Source: Amycolatopsis sp. GM8
GTDB taxonomy: Bacteria; Actinomycetota; Actinomycetes; Mycobacteriales; Pseudonocardiaceae
Reading direction: 5' to 3'
NCBI RefSeq assembly: GCF_021653975.1
Contig: NZ_JAJKFK010000010.1
Location: forward strand, 124,001 to 188,000
DNA length: 64,000 bases
Both the position numbers and the translations under genes were made by a program. The notes under the pieces are model-generated. The model made no database searches. It worked only from the letters and a program-made list of their open reading frames with translations, and was not told the origin of the DNA. Positions 51,066 through 57,973 of the stretch are shown in pieces (the stretch's first letter is position 1; each line of letters begins with the position of its first letter).

Positions 51066-51597
51066 CCCGGCCGTTCTCGACCGTCTCGCGGAGTCTCTGC
51101 CGGAGAACGGGGAACCGAGCTACGCCGACCGGATCGCCGTGCGCCGCGAGCTGGACGCGGAATCGTTGCTGCGCCTGGAAGAATCGTGCGCCCGCCGGGT
51201 CTTCCCGGTGTGGGAGGCGATGTTCACCGGCGACGAGCAGCCGGTGCGGGTGATGGAGGCCGCGCTGGCCGCCCGCTCGGGGCTGGCGCGTGAGCTCGGC
51301 GAATTGCGGGTGCACCTGGACAGCGCGTTCGACCGCGGTGACGAGGCCTTCGCCGCGATCTACGCCGGCAACGCCTGCTGGGCCGTCGCCCGCGACGCCG
51401 TCGGCGACGTGACCGAGGTGCCCGAGGGCGACGGCGAGTTGGAGGTCGACCCGGCTGAATGGTCGCCGTGCTTCTACGCCTCGATCGCCGAAGCGGGCGG
51501 CGCCGTCTGGGAAGAAGGCGTGGGCGACAACGAAAAGCGGCGCGCCTTCTGGCGCTGGTACCTGCTCGAGGCCGTGCCCGCCGCACAAGCCGGCTGA
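51058..51597 (+). CDS. Imm5-like immunity protein
   Basis: A 179-residue, helical, acidic protein translated from TTG 51058, overlapping the toxin stop by 8 nt. The C-terminal segment FYASIAEAGGAVWEEGVGDNEKRRAFWRWYLLEAVP has the conserved Trp/Asp/Glu pattern of the Imm5 immunity family of polymorphic toxin systems. The overlap guarantees co-expression with the toxin. That it neutralises the deaminase domain is inferred from position. Confidence 0.8.
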   Translation: MIDPAVLDRLAESLPENGEPSYADRIAVRRELDAESLLRLEESCARRVFPVWEAMFTGDEQPVRVMEAALAARSGLARELGELRVHLDSAFDRGDEAFAAIYAGNACWAVARDAVGDVTEVPEGDGELEVDPAEWSPCFYASIAEAGGAVWEEGVGDNEKRRAFWRWYLLEAVPAAQAG

Positions 51598-51607
51598 TCC
51601 CCGCTCG

Positions 51608-52618
51608 ATGCGCGCGTTCGTCGTCACCGCCCCCGGCGAAGCGGGCGTGAAAGAGGTCGAACCGCCGGTCGCGGTGGCGGGCGAGGTGGTCGTCGACGTC
51701 GAGCGGGTCGGGGTGTGCGGCACCGACGTCGAGTTCTTCACCGGCGAGATGCAGTACCTCCACGACGGCCACGCGCAGTTCCCCATGCGGCTCGGGCACG
51801 AGTGGACCGGCACGGTGCGCGCCGTCGGCGACGGAGTGGACCCGGGCTGGCTCGGCAAACGGGTCATCGGCGACACGATGCTCGGCTGCGGGAAATGCCG
51901 CCGCTGCCGCACCGGATACCAGCACGTCTGCGAGTTCCGCGCCGAGATCGGGATCCGCGGCGGCCGGCCGGGTGCGCTCGCCGAACAGCTGCCGGTGCCG
52001 GTCACGGCGCTGCACGAGCTGCCGGACACGGTCGGCGTCACGAGCGGGGCGCTCGTCGAGCCCGGTGGCAACGCGTTGCGCGCCGTGCGTGGCGCGGACC
52101 TGCGGCCCGGTGACCGGCTACTCGTGCTCGGACCAGGCACGATCGGTCTGCTCGCGGCCATGTTCGCCCGCGCCGCGGGGGCGGAGGTGCACGTACTGGG
52201 CCTGCCCGGCTCGCAGGATTTCGTGCGCTCGCTCGGTTTCGAGTACGCGTGGACCATGGAGTCGTTGCCGTGGCTGCCTTTCGATGCCGTGATCGACGCG
52301 TCGAACGCCCCGGCGCTGCCCGCGAGGGCCGTCGAACTCGTCGAACCGGGCAAACGGGTTGTCTACATTGGACTGTCCGGCAGCCCGAGCCGGATCGACA
52401 CCCGGTCGCTGGCACTCAAGGACGTGACGGCCGTCGGCGTGCTCAGCGGGTCGCCCGGGCTGGCCGGGGCGATCGAGCACTACGCGCGCGGCGCGGTCGA
52501 TCCACGGCCGCTCGTCGCCGCGACCGTCGGGCTCGACGAGGTCGCGTCCGTCCTCGCGGGCGAGCGGCCGGGTGCGGGCGGGCCGAAGATCCACGTCGAT
52601 CCCCGGAAAACGCCCTGA
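51608..52618 (+). CDS. Zinc-dependent alcohol dehydrogenase family protein (MDR)
   Basis: A 336-residue medium-chain dehydrogenase. Catalytic zinc ligands are in GVCGTDVEFF and RLGHEWTG, the structural zinc lobe is CGKCRRCRTGYQHVC, and the Rossmann turn is VLGPGTIGLLAAMFARAAG. These features fit a zinc-binding polyol, threonine or similar dehydrogenase; the substrate is unknown. ATG 51608 is 10 nt after the immunity gene stop. Confidence 0.9.
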   Translation: MRAFVVTAPGEAGVKEVEPPVAVAGEVVVDVERVGVCGTDVEFFTGEMQYLHDGHAQFPMRLGHEWTGTVRAVGDGVDPGWLGKRVIGDTMLGCGKCRRCRTGYQHVCEFRAEIGIRGGRPGALAEQLPVPVTALHELPDTVGVTSGALVEPGGNALRAVRGADLRPGDRLLVLGPGTIGLLAAMFARAAGAEVHVLGLPGSQDFVRSLGFEYAWTMESLPWLPFDAVIDASNAPALPARAVELVEPGKRVVYIGLSGSPSRIDTRSLALKDVTAVGVLSGSPGLAGAIEHYARGAVDPRPLVAATVGLDEVASVLAGERPGAGGPKIHVDPRKTP

Positions 52619-52635
52619 CGCAGCGGAAAACCTGC

Positions 52636-52641
52636 TAGCTT
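52636..52641 (+). promoter_or_regulatory. Putative leaderless -10 box (TAGCTT) for DUF2235 gene
   Basis: TAGCTT ends 6 nt before ATG 52648; the same box with a similar spacing occurs before the TetR gene at 57111. Confidence 0.45.
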
Positions 52642-52647
52642 CGCGCG

Positions 52648-53664
52648 ATGGCCAAGCGCATCGTGATCTGTTGTGACGGGACCTGGAACTCGCGGAAACA
52701 ACCCGCCCCGACCAATGTCGTGCGAATCTCCGACGCGCTGGCGAAACGCGACGATCAGCTCGTCAACTACCACGAAGGCGTCGGCAACCAGTGGTACGAC
52801 CGGTTTCTCGGTGGTGCGTTCGGGTTCGGGCTGTCCCACAACGTGCGTGACGCGTACCGGTTCGTGGCCGAGCACTACGAACCCGGCGACGAGCTGTTCC
52901 TCTTCGGGTACAGCCGCGGCGCGTACACCGCGCGCAGCACCGTCGGGTTCATCCGCAACTGCGGCGTGCTGCGGCGCGAGGAGCTCGGCCGGATCGACGA
53001 GGCGTACACCCTCTACCGCGATCGCGATCCCAGCACCCACCCCACGGAGGCCGAAGCGACGCGGTTCCGCAAGGACTACGCGGTCGAAGACGTGACGCCG
53101 ATCCGCTTCATCGGGGTCTGGGACACCGTTGGCGCGCTGGGGATTCCGGTGAGCGGGCTGCCGCTGGTCGGCCTGATCAACCGGCAATGGCAGTTCCACG
53201 ACACGAAGCTGACCAAGATCGTGGCGTCGGCGTTCCAGGCGCTGGCGATCGACGAGCAGCGCGGGCCGTTCGTACCCGCGATCTGGCAACCCGACGACGC
53301 GCCGGAGCAGGAACGCGAACAGGTCTGGTTCGCGGGCTGTCATGGTGACGTCGGTGGCGGGGTGCCGGATCCGACGCTGTCGGAGATCACGTTGCTGTGG
53401 ATGATGGAGCAGGCTCGCCGCTGCGGGCTGGTGTTCGAGCCGGGTACGTTGCCGCAGCTCGATGCCGACGCCGCGCTGCGCGCCGTGCACAATTCGCGGA
53501 CGTCGTACTACAAGCTGCTGAAACCGTTCGTGCGCACGCTCGGGGTCACCGACTCCGGCCACGAGTACGTGTCGTTCAAGACGGTCGAGCGCACCGAACG
53601 CGACCATTCGTACGCGCCGCAAAACCTGCTCGCGTACCTGCGGGGCGAACCGCAGTACCGCTAG
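52648..53664 (+). CDS. DUF2235 alpha/beta hydrolase (Tle1-like phospholipase family)
   Basis: A 338-residue protein with IVICCDGTWNSR at the start, the Ser nucleophile in LFGYSRGAYTAR (GxSxG) near residue 91, Asp in FIGVWDTVGALG and His in GCHGDVGGGVPD. These are the features of DUF2235, the hydrolase module of Tle1-type lipase effectors and of many uncharacterised bacterial proteins. No signal peptide is visible. Its stop overlaps the convergent DUF4436-like gene by 4 nt. Confidence 0.9.
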   Translation: MAKRIVICCDGTWNSRKQPAPTNVVRISDALAKRDDQLVNYHEGVGNQWYDRFLGGAFGFGLSHNVRDAYRFVAEHYEPGDELFLFGYSRGAYTARSTVGFIRNCGVLRREELGRIDEAYTLYRDRDPSTHPTEAEATRFRKDYAVEDVTPIRFIGVWDTVGALGIPVSGLPLVGLINRQWQFHDTKLTKIVASAFQALAIDEQRGPFVPAIWQPDDAPEQEREQVWFAGCHGDVGGGVPDPTLSEITLLWMMEQARRCGLVFEPGTLPQLDADAALRAVHNSRTSYYKLLKPFVRTLGVTDSGHEYVSFKTVERTERDHSYAPQNLLAYLRGEPQYR

Positions 53665-54377
53665 CGGCGCCGTTCGACGACGGCACCGGTGAGCACCGCG
53701 ACGACCACCGTCAGCGCGATGACCACCTCGGCCCACAGGAACGCGGTGTAGTCCAGGAGCGACCCGAGCGGCGGCGAACCCGGTGTGGACAAGCTGGACA
53801 GCCTCTTCGCGGTCGGCGTGGCGCCCGGCGGCGACAGCGGGCTCGACCTCCACCTCACCCGCTCCACCGCCGTGCTCGTCTTCGCTCTGTTCATGATGAT
53901 GACCTTGCGGGCGCTGGCAATCGCGGTCGCAACGAGCGTGAGCAACACCGGCACCGGTTCTCCGTTGTACAGCGCGGCGAACTCGACGTGGGTGCGGTAC
54001 CCGTCGAAGGGATAGTCGGTGACCGGGCCGCCGGACAGCGGGACCGGCAGGTCGCTGCCGGCGATGCGCTGATGCGCGGGGAGCAGCTGGTCGCCGCGCA
54101 GGCTCGACGAGGTCAGCAGCCGCAACTCGCCGGCCGGCGCGCTCCCGTCGTCCTCGCCGAGCCGCCCGCGCGGGATCACGAGCACGCGGAGCACGACCTC
54201 GCGCGCGGCGGCGTCCACCCGCTGGACCGTCGCGTACACGTCGACCCGATCCGGGCTGCCGGCCCCGATGGAATGCCAGGACTCGCCTGTGGTCCGGTCC
54301 ACCGAGTGCAGCCAGAGCCCCAGCCCGACGGCGATCACCACGCCCGCGATACCGGCCGCGACGGCCCTTGAGATCAC
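53661..54377 (-). CDS. DUF4436-like membrane protein with an internally inverted segment
   Basis: A 238-residue frame with an N-terminal helix (VAAGIAGVVIAVGLGLWL), a DUF4436-like soluble part (GGPVTDYPFDGYRTHVEFAALYNGEPVPV) and a C-terminal PGSPPLGSLLDYTAFLWAEVVIAL segment. Between them, about residues 150-200 have no family features and use rare AGA/AGG codons, while the opposite strand of the same DNA encodes the expected RSTAVLVFALFMMMTLRALA helix. The gene therefore looks rearranged and is probably non-functional, although it stays open. GTG 54377 is the start. Confidence 0.65.
   Translation of the reverse strand: MISRAVAAGIAGVVIAVGLGLWLHSVDRTTGESWHSIGAGSPDRVDVYATVQRVDAAAREVVLRVLVIPRGRLGEDDGSAPAGELRLLTSSSLRGDQLLPAHQRIAGSDLPVPLSGGPVTDYPFDGYRTHVEFAALYNGEPVPVLLTLVATAIASARKVIIMNRAKTSTAVERVRWRSSPLSPPGATPTAKRLSSLSTPGSPPLGSLLDYTAFLWAEVVIALTVVVAVLTGAVVERRR
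53785..53935 (+). other. Segment with coding signature on the wrong strand inside the DUF4436-like gene
   Basis: On the plus strand this stretch reads LDLHLTRSTAVLVFALFMMM with almost every codon ending in G or C. On the minus strand, where the host gene runs, third positions are mixed and AGA/AGG appear. The plus-strand peptide fits the missing middle helix of DUF4436 proteins. The exact ends are uncertain by about 20 bp. Confidence 0.6.
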
Positions 54378-54430
54378 GAAGATCGATTGTGCGGGATCGG
54401 GCCTCGGCGCGCTTCCCGAGCTTATTGGCG

Positions 54431-54459
54431 TTGCCTGAGTTACTCAGCCGAGTTATTAT
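54431..54459 (+). promoter_or_regulatory. Promoter and operator of TetR gene 1
   Basis: TTGCCT (54431-54436), 17 bp, TATTAT (54454-54459), with ATG 54466 6 nt later. The dyad TGAGT-T-ACTCA (54436-54446) fills the spacer, and a related GAGT...ACTC pair (54451-54465) overlaps the -10. The layout suggests autorepression. Confidence 0.6.
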
Positions 54460-54465
54460 CTACTC

Positions 54466-55086
54466 ATGCAAGTACAAGTGGACCTCCAGCCCGAGCTGGG
54501 CCTGAGCGTCACCGAGGCGGCGCGGCGGGCGCAGCTCATCTCGGTCACCATCGCGGCGATCGCCGAGCTGGGCTACCGCAGGACGACGTTCGCCCGGATC
54601 AAGGAACGGGCGGGCCTGTCCAGCACCCGGATCATCGGCTACCACTTCGGCACCAAGGCCGGGCTGATGCAGGCGGTCGTGACGACCGTGCTGGGCATGA
54701 AGGAGAAGTTCCTCCAGGAGCGCGCGGGCGGCACCGCCGACCGCGGGGAGATGCTGCGCGCGCAGATCGAGACCGAGGTCGCGTTCCTGCGTGACTGCCC
54801 GGAATGCGTGAAGGTGCTGCGCGAGGTGGCGGCGAACGCGGACGATCCGGACGGCTGGTCCGTCGCCGGGCCGATGCTGAAGGACCTCCAGGCCGGCCAG
54901 ATCGAGCGGCTGCTGCGACAGGGGCAACGCGAGCGCGCGTTCGGGAAGTTCGCCCCGGAGGTGATGGCCCGCACGATCGTGCACGCGATCGACGGCGCGG
55001 CCGAGGCGTTCGCCGCGGACCCGTCGCTGGACCTCGACGCCTACGCGAGTGAACTGGTCGAGACCTTCACCCGCGCGACGGGGTGA
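54466..55086 (+). CDS. TetR/AcrR family transcriptional regulator
   Basis: A 206-residue regulator. The N-terminal HTH is LISVTIAAIAELGYRRTTFARIKERAGLSSTRIIGYHFGTKAGLMQAVV (residues ~25-75), followed by an all-helical ligand domain. The promoter dyad indicates self-control. The divergent DUF4436-like gene and the convergent GyrI-like pseudogene are both damaged, so its present target may be elsewhere. Ligand unknown. Confidence 0.92.
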   Translation: MQVQVDLQPELGLSVTEAARRAQLISVTIAAIAELGYRRTTFARIKERAGLSSTRIIGYHFGTKAGLMQAVVTTVLGMKEKFLQERAGGTADRGEMLRAQIETEVAFLRDCPECVKVLREVAANADDPDGWSVAGPMLKDLQAGQIERLLRQGQRERAFGKFAPEVMARTIVHAIDGAAEAFAADPSLDLDAYASELVETFTRATG

Positions 55087-55386
55087 CCGGCAGCCAGAGC
55101 CCGATCTCGCGGTGGTAGAACTCGACCAGGTGCCGGCTTTCGTCGGCGTCGGCGGCCGCCGGACCTCGGGCCCGATCCGCTCGTACACCCCGGGCGGTTC
55201 GCCCGTAAGGCGCTTGCACAGGTACGCGCCACCGGCGAGCGTGCCGGTCTCGAGACCGAACCGGTCGGCGGGATCGTCCTCGCGGACGGCGGCCGCGACG
55301 AGATAGTCCGGCTCCCGAACGACGCCGTAGAACTTGCGGCCGCGCAGCCCGACCCGGTCCTCGAGATCGCGCCAGCCTCGCTCCAT
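55067..55386 (-). pseudogene. GyrI-like effector-binding domain protein, frameshifted
   Basis: From ATG 55386 the frame reads GRKFYGVVREPDYLVAAAV and LAGGAYLCKRLTGEPPGVYERI, the GyrI-like small-molecule-binding fold. After GPEV the reading frame leaves the family pattern, while a different frame continues DESRHLVEFYHREIGLWLPV to a stop at 55067-55069. One missing base in the GC-rich run near 55165 explains this. It overlaps the TetR gene 3' end. A sequencing error is the alternative. Confidence 0.65.
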
Positions 55387-55415
55387 GGCGGGCACCTCGT
55401 CGGCCCGACGAGGCG

Positions 55416-56291
55416 TCAGGCCAGCCGCTCCGTCAGCTTCGTCAATGCCTGTCCCAGCGGGAGATCCACCAGCACCCGGGCATGCGTGTCGCCGCGGGTG
55501 ACGCCCTGGTTGATGATCAGCACCGGGGTGCCGGACTTCGCCGCGTGGCGGACGAAGCGCAGGCCGGACATGACCGTCAACGACGAGCCCAGCACCAGCA
55601 GCGCCCGGGCGTCGTCGACGAGCCGGTAGCACTCCTCGACCCGCTCCCGCGGCACGTTCTCGCCGAAGAACACCACGTCCGGCTTCAACACGCCCGACTC
55701 GCACGCGGTGCACGACACGAGCTGGAACTCCCGCACGACGTCGTCGGCCAGCTCGACGTCGCCGTCCGGGTTGATCCGGGTCGCGGCCGCGGCGAACGAC
55801 GGGTTCGCCGCTCGCAACCGGCGGTCGAGCACCTCGCGAGCGCTGATGCGGCGGCAGCCCAGGCACACCACCCGGTCCAGGCTGCCGTGCAGCTCGATCA
55901 CCGCACCGGTGCCCGCGGACTGGTGCAGCCCGTCGACGTTCTGCGTGATGACCCCCGACACGAACCCCCGCGCCGCCAGCGTCGCCACCGCCTGGTGCCC
56001 GGAGTTCGGCCGCGCCCGCGCGATCGTCCGCCAGCCGAGGTGGCTGCGCGCCCAGTACCGCTGCCGGCCCTCCTCGCTGGTGACGAACTCCTGGTACGTC
56101 ATCGGCGTGTGCCGCCGCAGGCTGCCCTCGGCGCCGCGATAGTCCGGGATGCCGGATTCGGTGGACAGGCCCGCGCCGCTCAGGACCACGACACCGCCCT
56201 CGGCCACGGCGCGCACGACCTCGTCCAGATCGGTCGTGCGCGGTGCTGGTTCGCCGGTCGGCGTCCAGGTCAGGGTCGGTTTCGTCCGCAC
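55416..56291 (-). CDS. Sir2 family NAD-dependent protein deacetylase
   Basis: A 291-residue sirtuin. The NAD pocket is VVVLSGAGLSTESGIPDYRG (residues ~34-53), then TQNVDGLHQSAGT, the catalytic His in ELHGSLDRVVCLGC and the zinc cysteines CLGC/CTAC. LKPDVVFFGENVP and VLGSSLTVMSG complete the fold. It removes acyl groups from lysines with NAD. GTG 56291 fits the -10 box 6 nt upstream. Confidence 0.94.
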   Translation of the reverse strand: MRTKPTLTWTPTGEPAPRTTDLDEVVRAVAEGGVVVLSGAGLSTESGIPDYRGAEGSLRRHTPMTYQEFVTSEEGRQRYWARSHLGWRTIARARPNSGHQAVATLAARGFVSGVITQNVDGLHQSAGTGAVIELHGSLDRVVCLGCRRISAREVLDRRLRAANPSFAAAATRINPDGDVELADDVVREFQLVSCTACESGVLKPDVVFFGENVPRERVEECYRLVDDARALLVLGSSLTVMSGLRFVRHAAKSGTPVLIINQGVTRGDTHARVLVDLPLGQALTKLTERLA

Positions 56292-56297
56292 GCTGCC

Positions 56298-56303
56298 AGC
56301 TTA
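56298..56303 (-). promoter_or_regulatory. Putative leaderless -10 box (TAAGCT) for sirtuin gene
   Basis: TAAGCT on the minus strand ends 6 nt before GTG 56291. Confidence 0.4.
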
Positions 56304-56380
56304 CGGGCCGGTACGCGGTGCGATCCGGGGTGAAACTCCTTCGCCGTGCGGTATGCCGCGGTTGGGGTGACAATTCCGCC

Positions 56381-56512
56381 ATGGCAGGTGGGGAGCAGGA
56401 GCCGACGCCGGTCTTCGACGCGGTGGTGGCGAGCGTACGGGCGACCGCTCAGGCGGAGCCGGAGCCCGAACAACAGGACACGAGCCCGGCGGAGATCGTC
56501 GCCGTCGGCTGA
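56381..56512 (+). CDS. Small hypothetical protein (43 residues)
   Basis: ATG 56381 opens a 43-codon frame with strongly GC-biased third positions, giving a Glu/Pro/Ala-rich acidic peptide (TPVFDAVVASVRATAQAEPE). No ribosome site, signal or recognised motif is seen. Codon bias makes a real gene likely but not certain. It lies alone between the sirtuin and the 56605 gene. Confidence 0.4.
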   Translation: MAGGEQEPTPVFDAVVASVRATAQAEPEPEQQDTSPAEIVAVG

Positions 56513-56604
56513 GCCTCGGCCGGGACTCCGGGTGCGCGGAAGCTGCCGTGCGCTCGGTCGAACGCGCCCCACGACCGTCCACATCGGACGGGAGCGCCGG
56601 AGTG

Positions 56605-57021
56605 TCAGGGGCGGATGCAGGCGAGCACGGCGGTCAGGCTCGGCAGCCAGCGGTTGTGCGTGTCGGGCGGGACGATCCAGTGGGTCAGCTGGTGCGGGAC
56701 GCGTTCGTCCGGCAGTGGGATCGCGGTGCCGGCCGTGAGCACCCGCACGCCCGGGGGCAGCGCCCCCGGGGCGAGCACGTCGGCCTCGACCAGCAGGATC
56801 ACCACCGCGCCGTGCTTGGTCGGGATGGAGACGGCCGGCCCCGCGCAGCCCTGCCGCGCCACGCTCGCCAGCACCCGCTCCGAGATCGACCGGGGAATCG
56901 CGATCGCGCCGATGCCCGAGCCGGTGACCAGGGTGAGCGCCCCGTTCTCCCAGCGCACCGGCCAGCCGAAGACGCGCCGGTAGTCCAGCGCACCGGTCCC
57001 GGCCTCCCGCTGAATGGTCAT
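56605..57021 (-). CDS. Hypothetical protein (Prim-Pol-like N-domain resemblance)
   Basis: A 138-residue protein with FGWPVRWENGALTLVTGSGIGAIAIPRSI and later VILLVEADVLAPGALPPGVRVLTAGTAIPLPDERVPHQLTHWIVPP. The pattern faintly recalls actinobacterial proteins labelled bifunctional primase/polymerase N-domain, but no catalytic residues can be identified, so I treat it as unknown. ATG 57021 has GGAGGG 7 nt upstream; ATG 57024 is the alternative. It is divergent from the TetR gene at 57111, with the first operator-like palindrome between them. Confidence 0.6.
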   Translation of the reverse strand: MTIQREAGTGALDYRRVFGWPVRWENGALTLVTGSGIGAIAIPRSISERVLASVARQGCAGPAVSIPTKHGAVVILLVEADVLAPGALPPGVRVLTAGTAIPLPDERVPHQLTHWIVPPDTHNRWLPSLTAVLACIRP

Positions 57022-57066
57022 CATCGTCCCTCCGGCCGCGTCCTTGATGCCTGTCCCGATCCTAAC

Positions 57067-57079
57067 GGCACTGAGTGCC
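57067..57079. promoter_or_regulatory. Operator-like palindrome 1 of TetR gene 2
   Basis: GGCACTGAGTGCC, a 13-bp palindrome with central G, 31 bp before the TetR start and 45 bp before the divergent gene. An identical copy stands at 57842-57854. Confidence 0.65.
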
Positions 57080-57097
57080 TTTAGCAACCGCGCCTGC

Positions 57098-57103
57098 TAG
57101 CTT
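57098..57103 (+). promoter_or_regulatory. Putative leaderless -10 box (TAGCTT) for TetR gene 2
   Basis: TAGCTT ends 7 nt before ATG 57111, downstream of the palindrome. Confidence 0.4.
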
Positions 57104-57110
57104 CGAGGGC

Positions 57111-57839
57111 ATGTCCGTCGAGTCCCGGCAAGCGCCGCGTCCCCGTGCCGGCCGCACCACGGCCGGGCGCCGCAGGCTCCGTCACGCCCTCACCGTCGCG
57201 GCCATCGACCTGTTCGGAGACAACGGGTACGACGCCACCACGGTCGACGAGATCGCCGCCGCCGCGGGCGTCGGGCGGCGCACCTTCTTCCGGTACTTCC
57301 GGTCGAAGGAGGACGCGATCTTCCCCGACCACGAGGAGGTGCTCGGCGACATCGAGCGCTCGCTCGCCTCCGCGGCGCCGGCACAGGACCCGGTGAGCGT
57401 CGCGTGCACGGCGGTGCGCCTCGTGCTCGACTACTACGTCGCCGACCCCGACGTGTCGGTGAAACGCTTCGCCCTCACCAGAACCGTGCCGTCACTGCGG
57501 GATCGCGAGGTCGCCACCGTCGACCGCTACCAGCGTGTGTTCGCGAGCTATCTGCGGGAGCGGTTCGAGGCGGCCGGCGACCCGGCGGCCGGGCTGCGGG
57601 CGTCCGTCGCCGCGGCCGCGATCGCGGCGGCGAACAACCACGTGCTGCGGCGGTGGCTGCGCGGCGGCGGCAAGCACGACATCCAGGCCGACGCCACCGA
57701 GGCGTTCCAGCTCGTCGTCGACGCGTTCTCCGCGCCGGGCAAGGAAAACGAGCGGACCGTGGTCGCGGTGATGGCGTCCACGGCGTCGATGGCGGAGGTC
57801 GTTCAGCAGATTTCGGTGGCGTTACGGCCGGAGCACTGA
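57111..57839 (+). CDS. TetR/AcrR family transcriptional regulator
   Basis: A 242-residue regulator with an HTH in RHALTVAAIDLFGDNGYDATTVDEIAAAAGVGRRTFFRYFRSKEDAIF (residues ~24-70). The remaining all-helical part binds an unknown ligand. Identical palindromes flank the gene, at 57067 before it and at 57842 just after its stop, so it probably represses itself, the divergent 56605 gene and the peptidase/amidohydrolase operon that follows. Confidence 0.92.
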   Translation: MSVESRQAPRPRAGRTTAGRRRLRHALTVAAIDLFGDNGYDATTVDEIAAAAGVGRRTFFRYFRSKEDAIFPDHEEVLGDIERSLASAAPAQDPVSVACTAVRLVLDYYVADPDVSVKRFALTRTVPSLRDREVATVDRYQRVFASYLRERFEAAGDPAAGLRASVAAAAIAAANNHVLRRWLRGGGKHDIQADATEAFQLVVDAFSAPGKENERTVVAVMASTASMAEVVQQISVALRPEH

Positions 57840-57841
57840 CT

Positions 57842-57854
57842 GGCACTGAGTGCC
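57842..57854. promoter_or_regulatory. Operator-like palindrome 2, upstream of M14/amidohydrolase operon
   Basis: GGCACTGAGTGCC starts 2 nt after the TetR stop and is identical to 57067-57079. The following bases (CTAGCA versus TTAGCA) also agree. TAGGCT at 57892-57897 may be the -10 of the operon. A GCCCGC/GCGGGC hairpin (57869-57885) lies between. Confidence 0.65.
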
Positions 57855-57973
57855 GCTAGCACTTACTGGCCCGCGTTCAGCGGGCAGGCGATAGGCTGCG
57901 AGACGACTTCTTTCTTGAGACCTCGCCCGTTCGGACGCGGTGCGCCGCCTGCTTTCCCGAGGAGGAAGATCGG

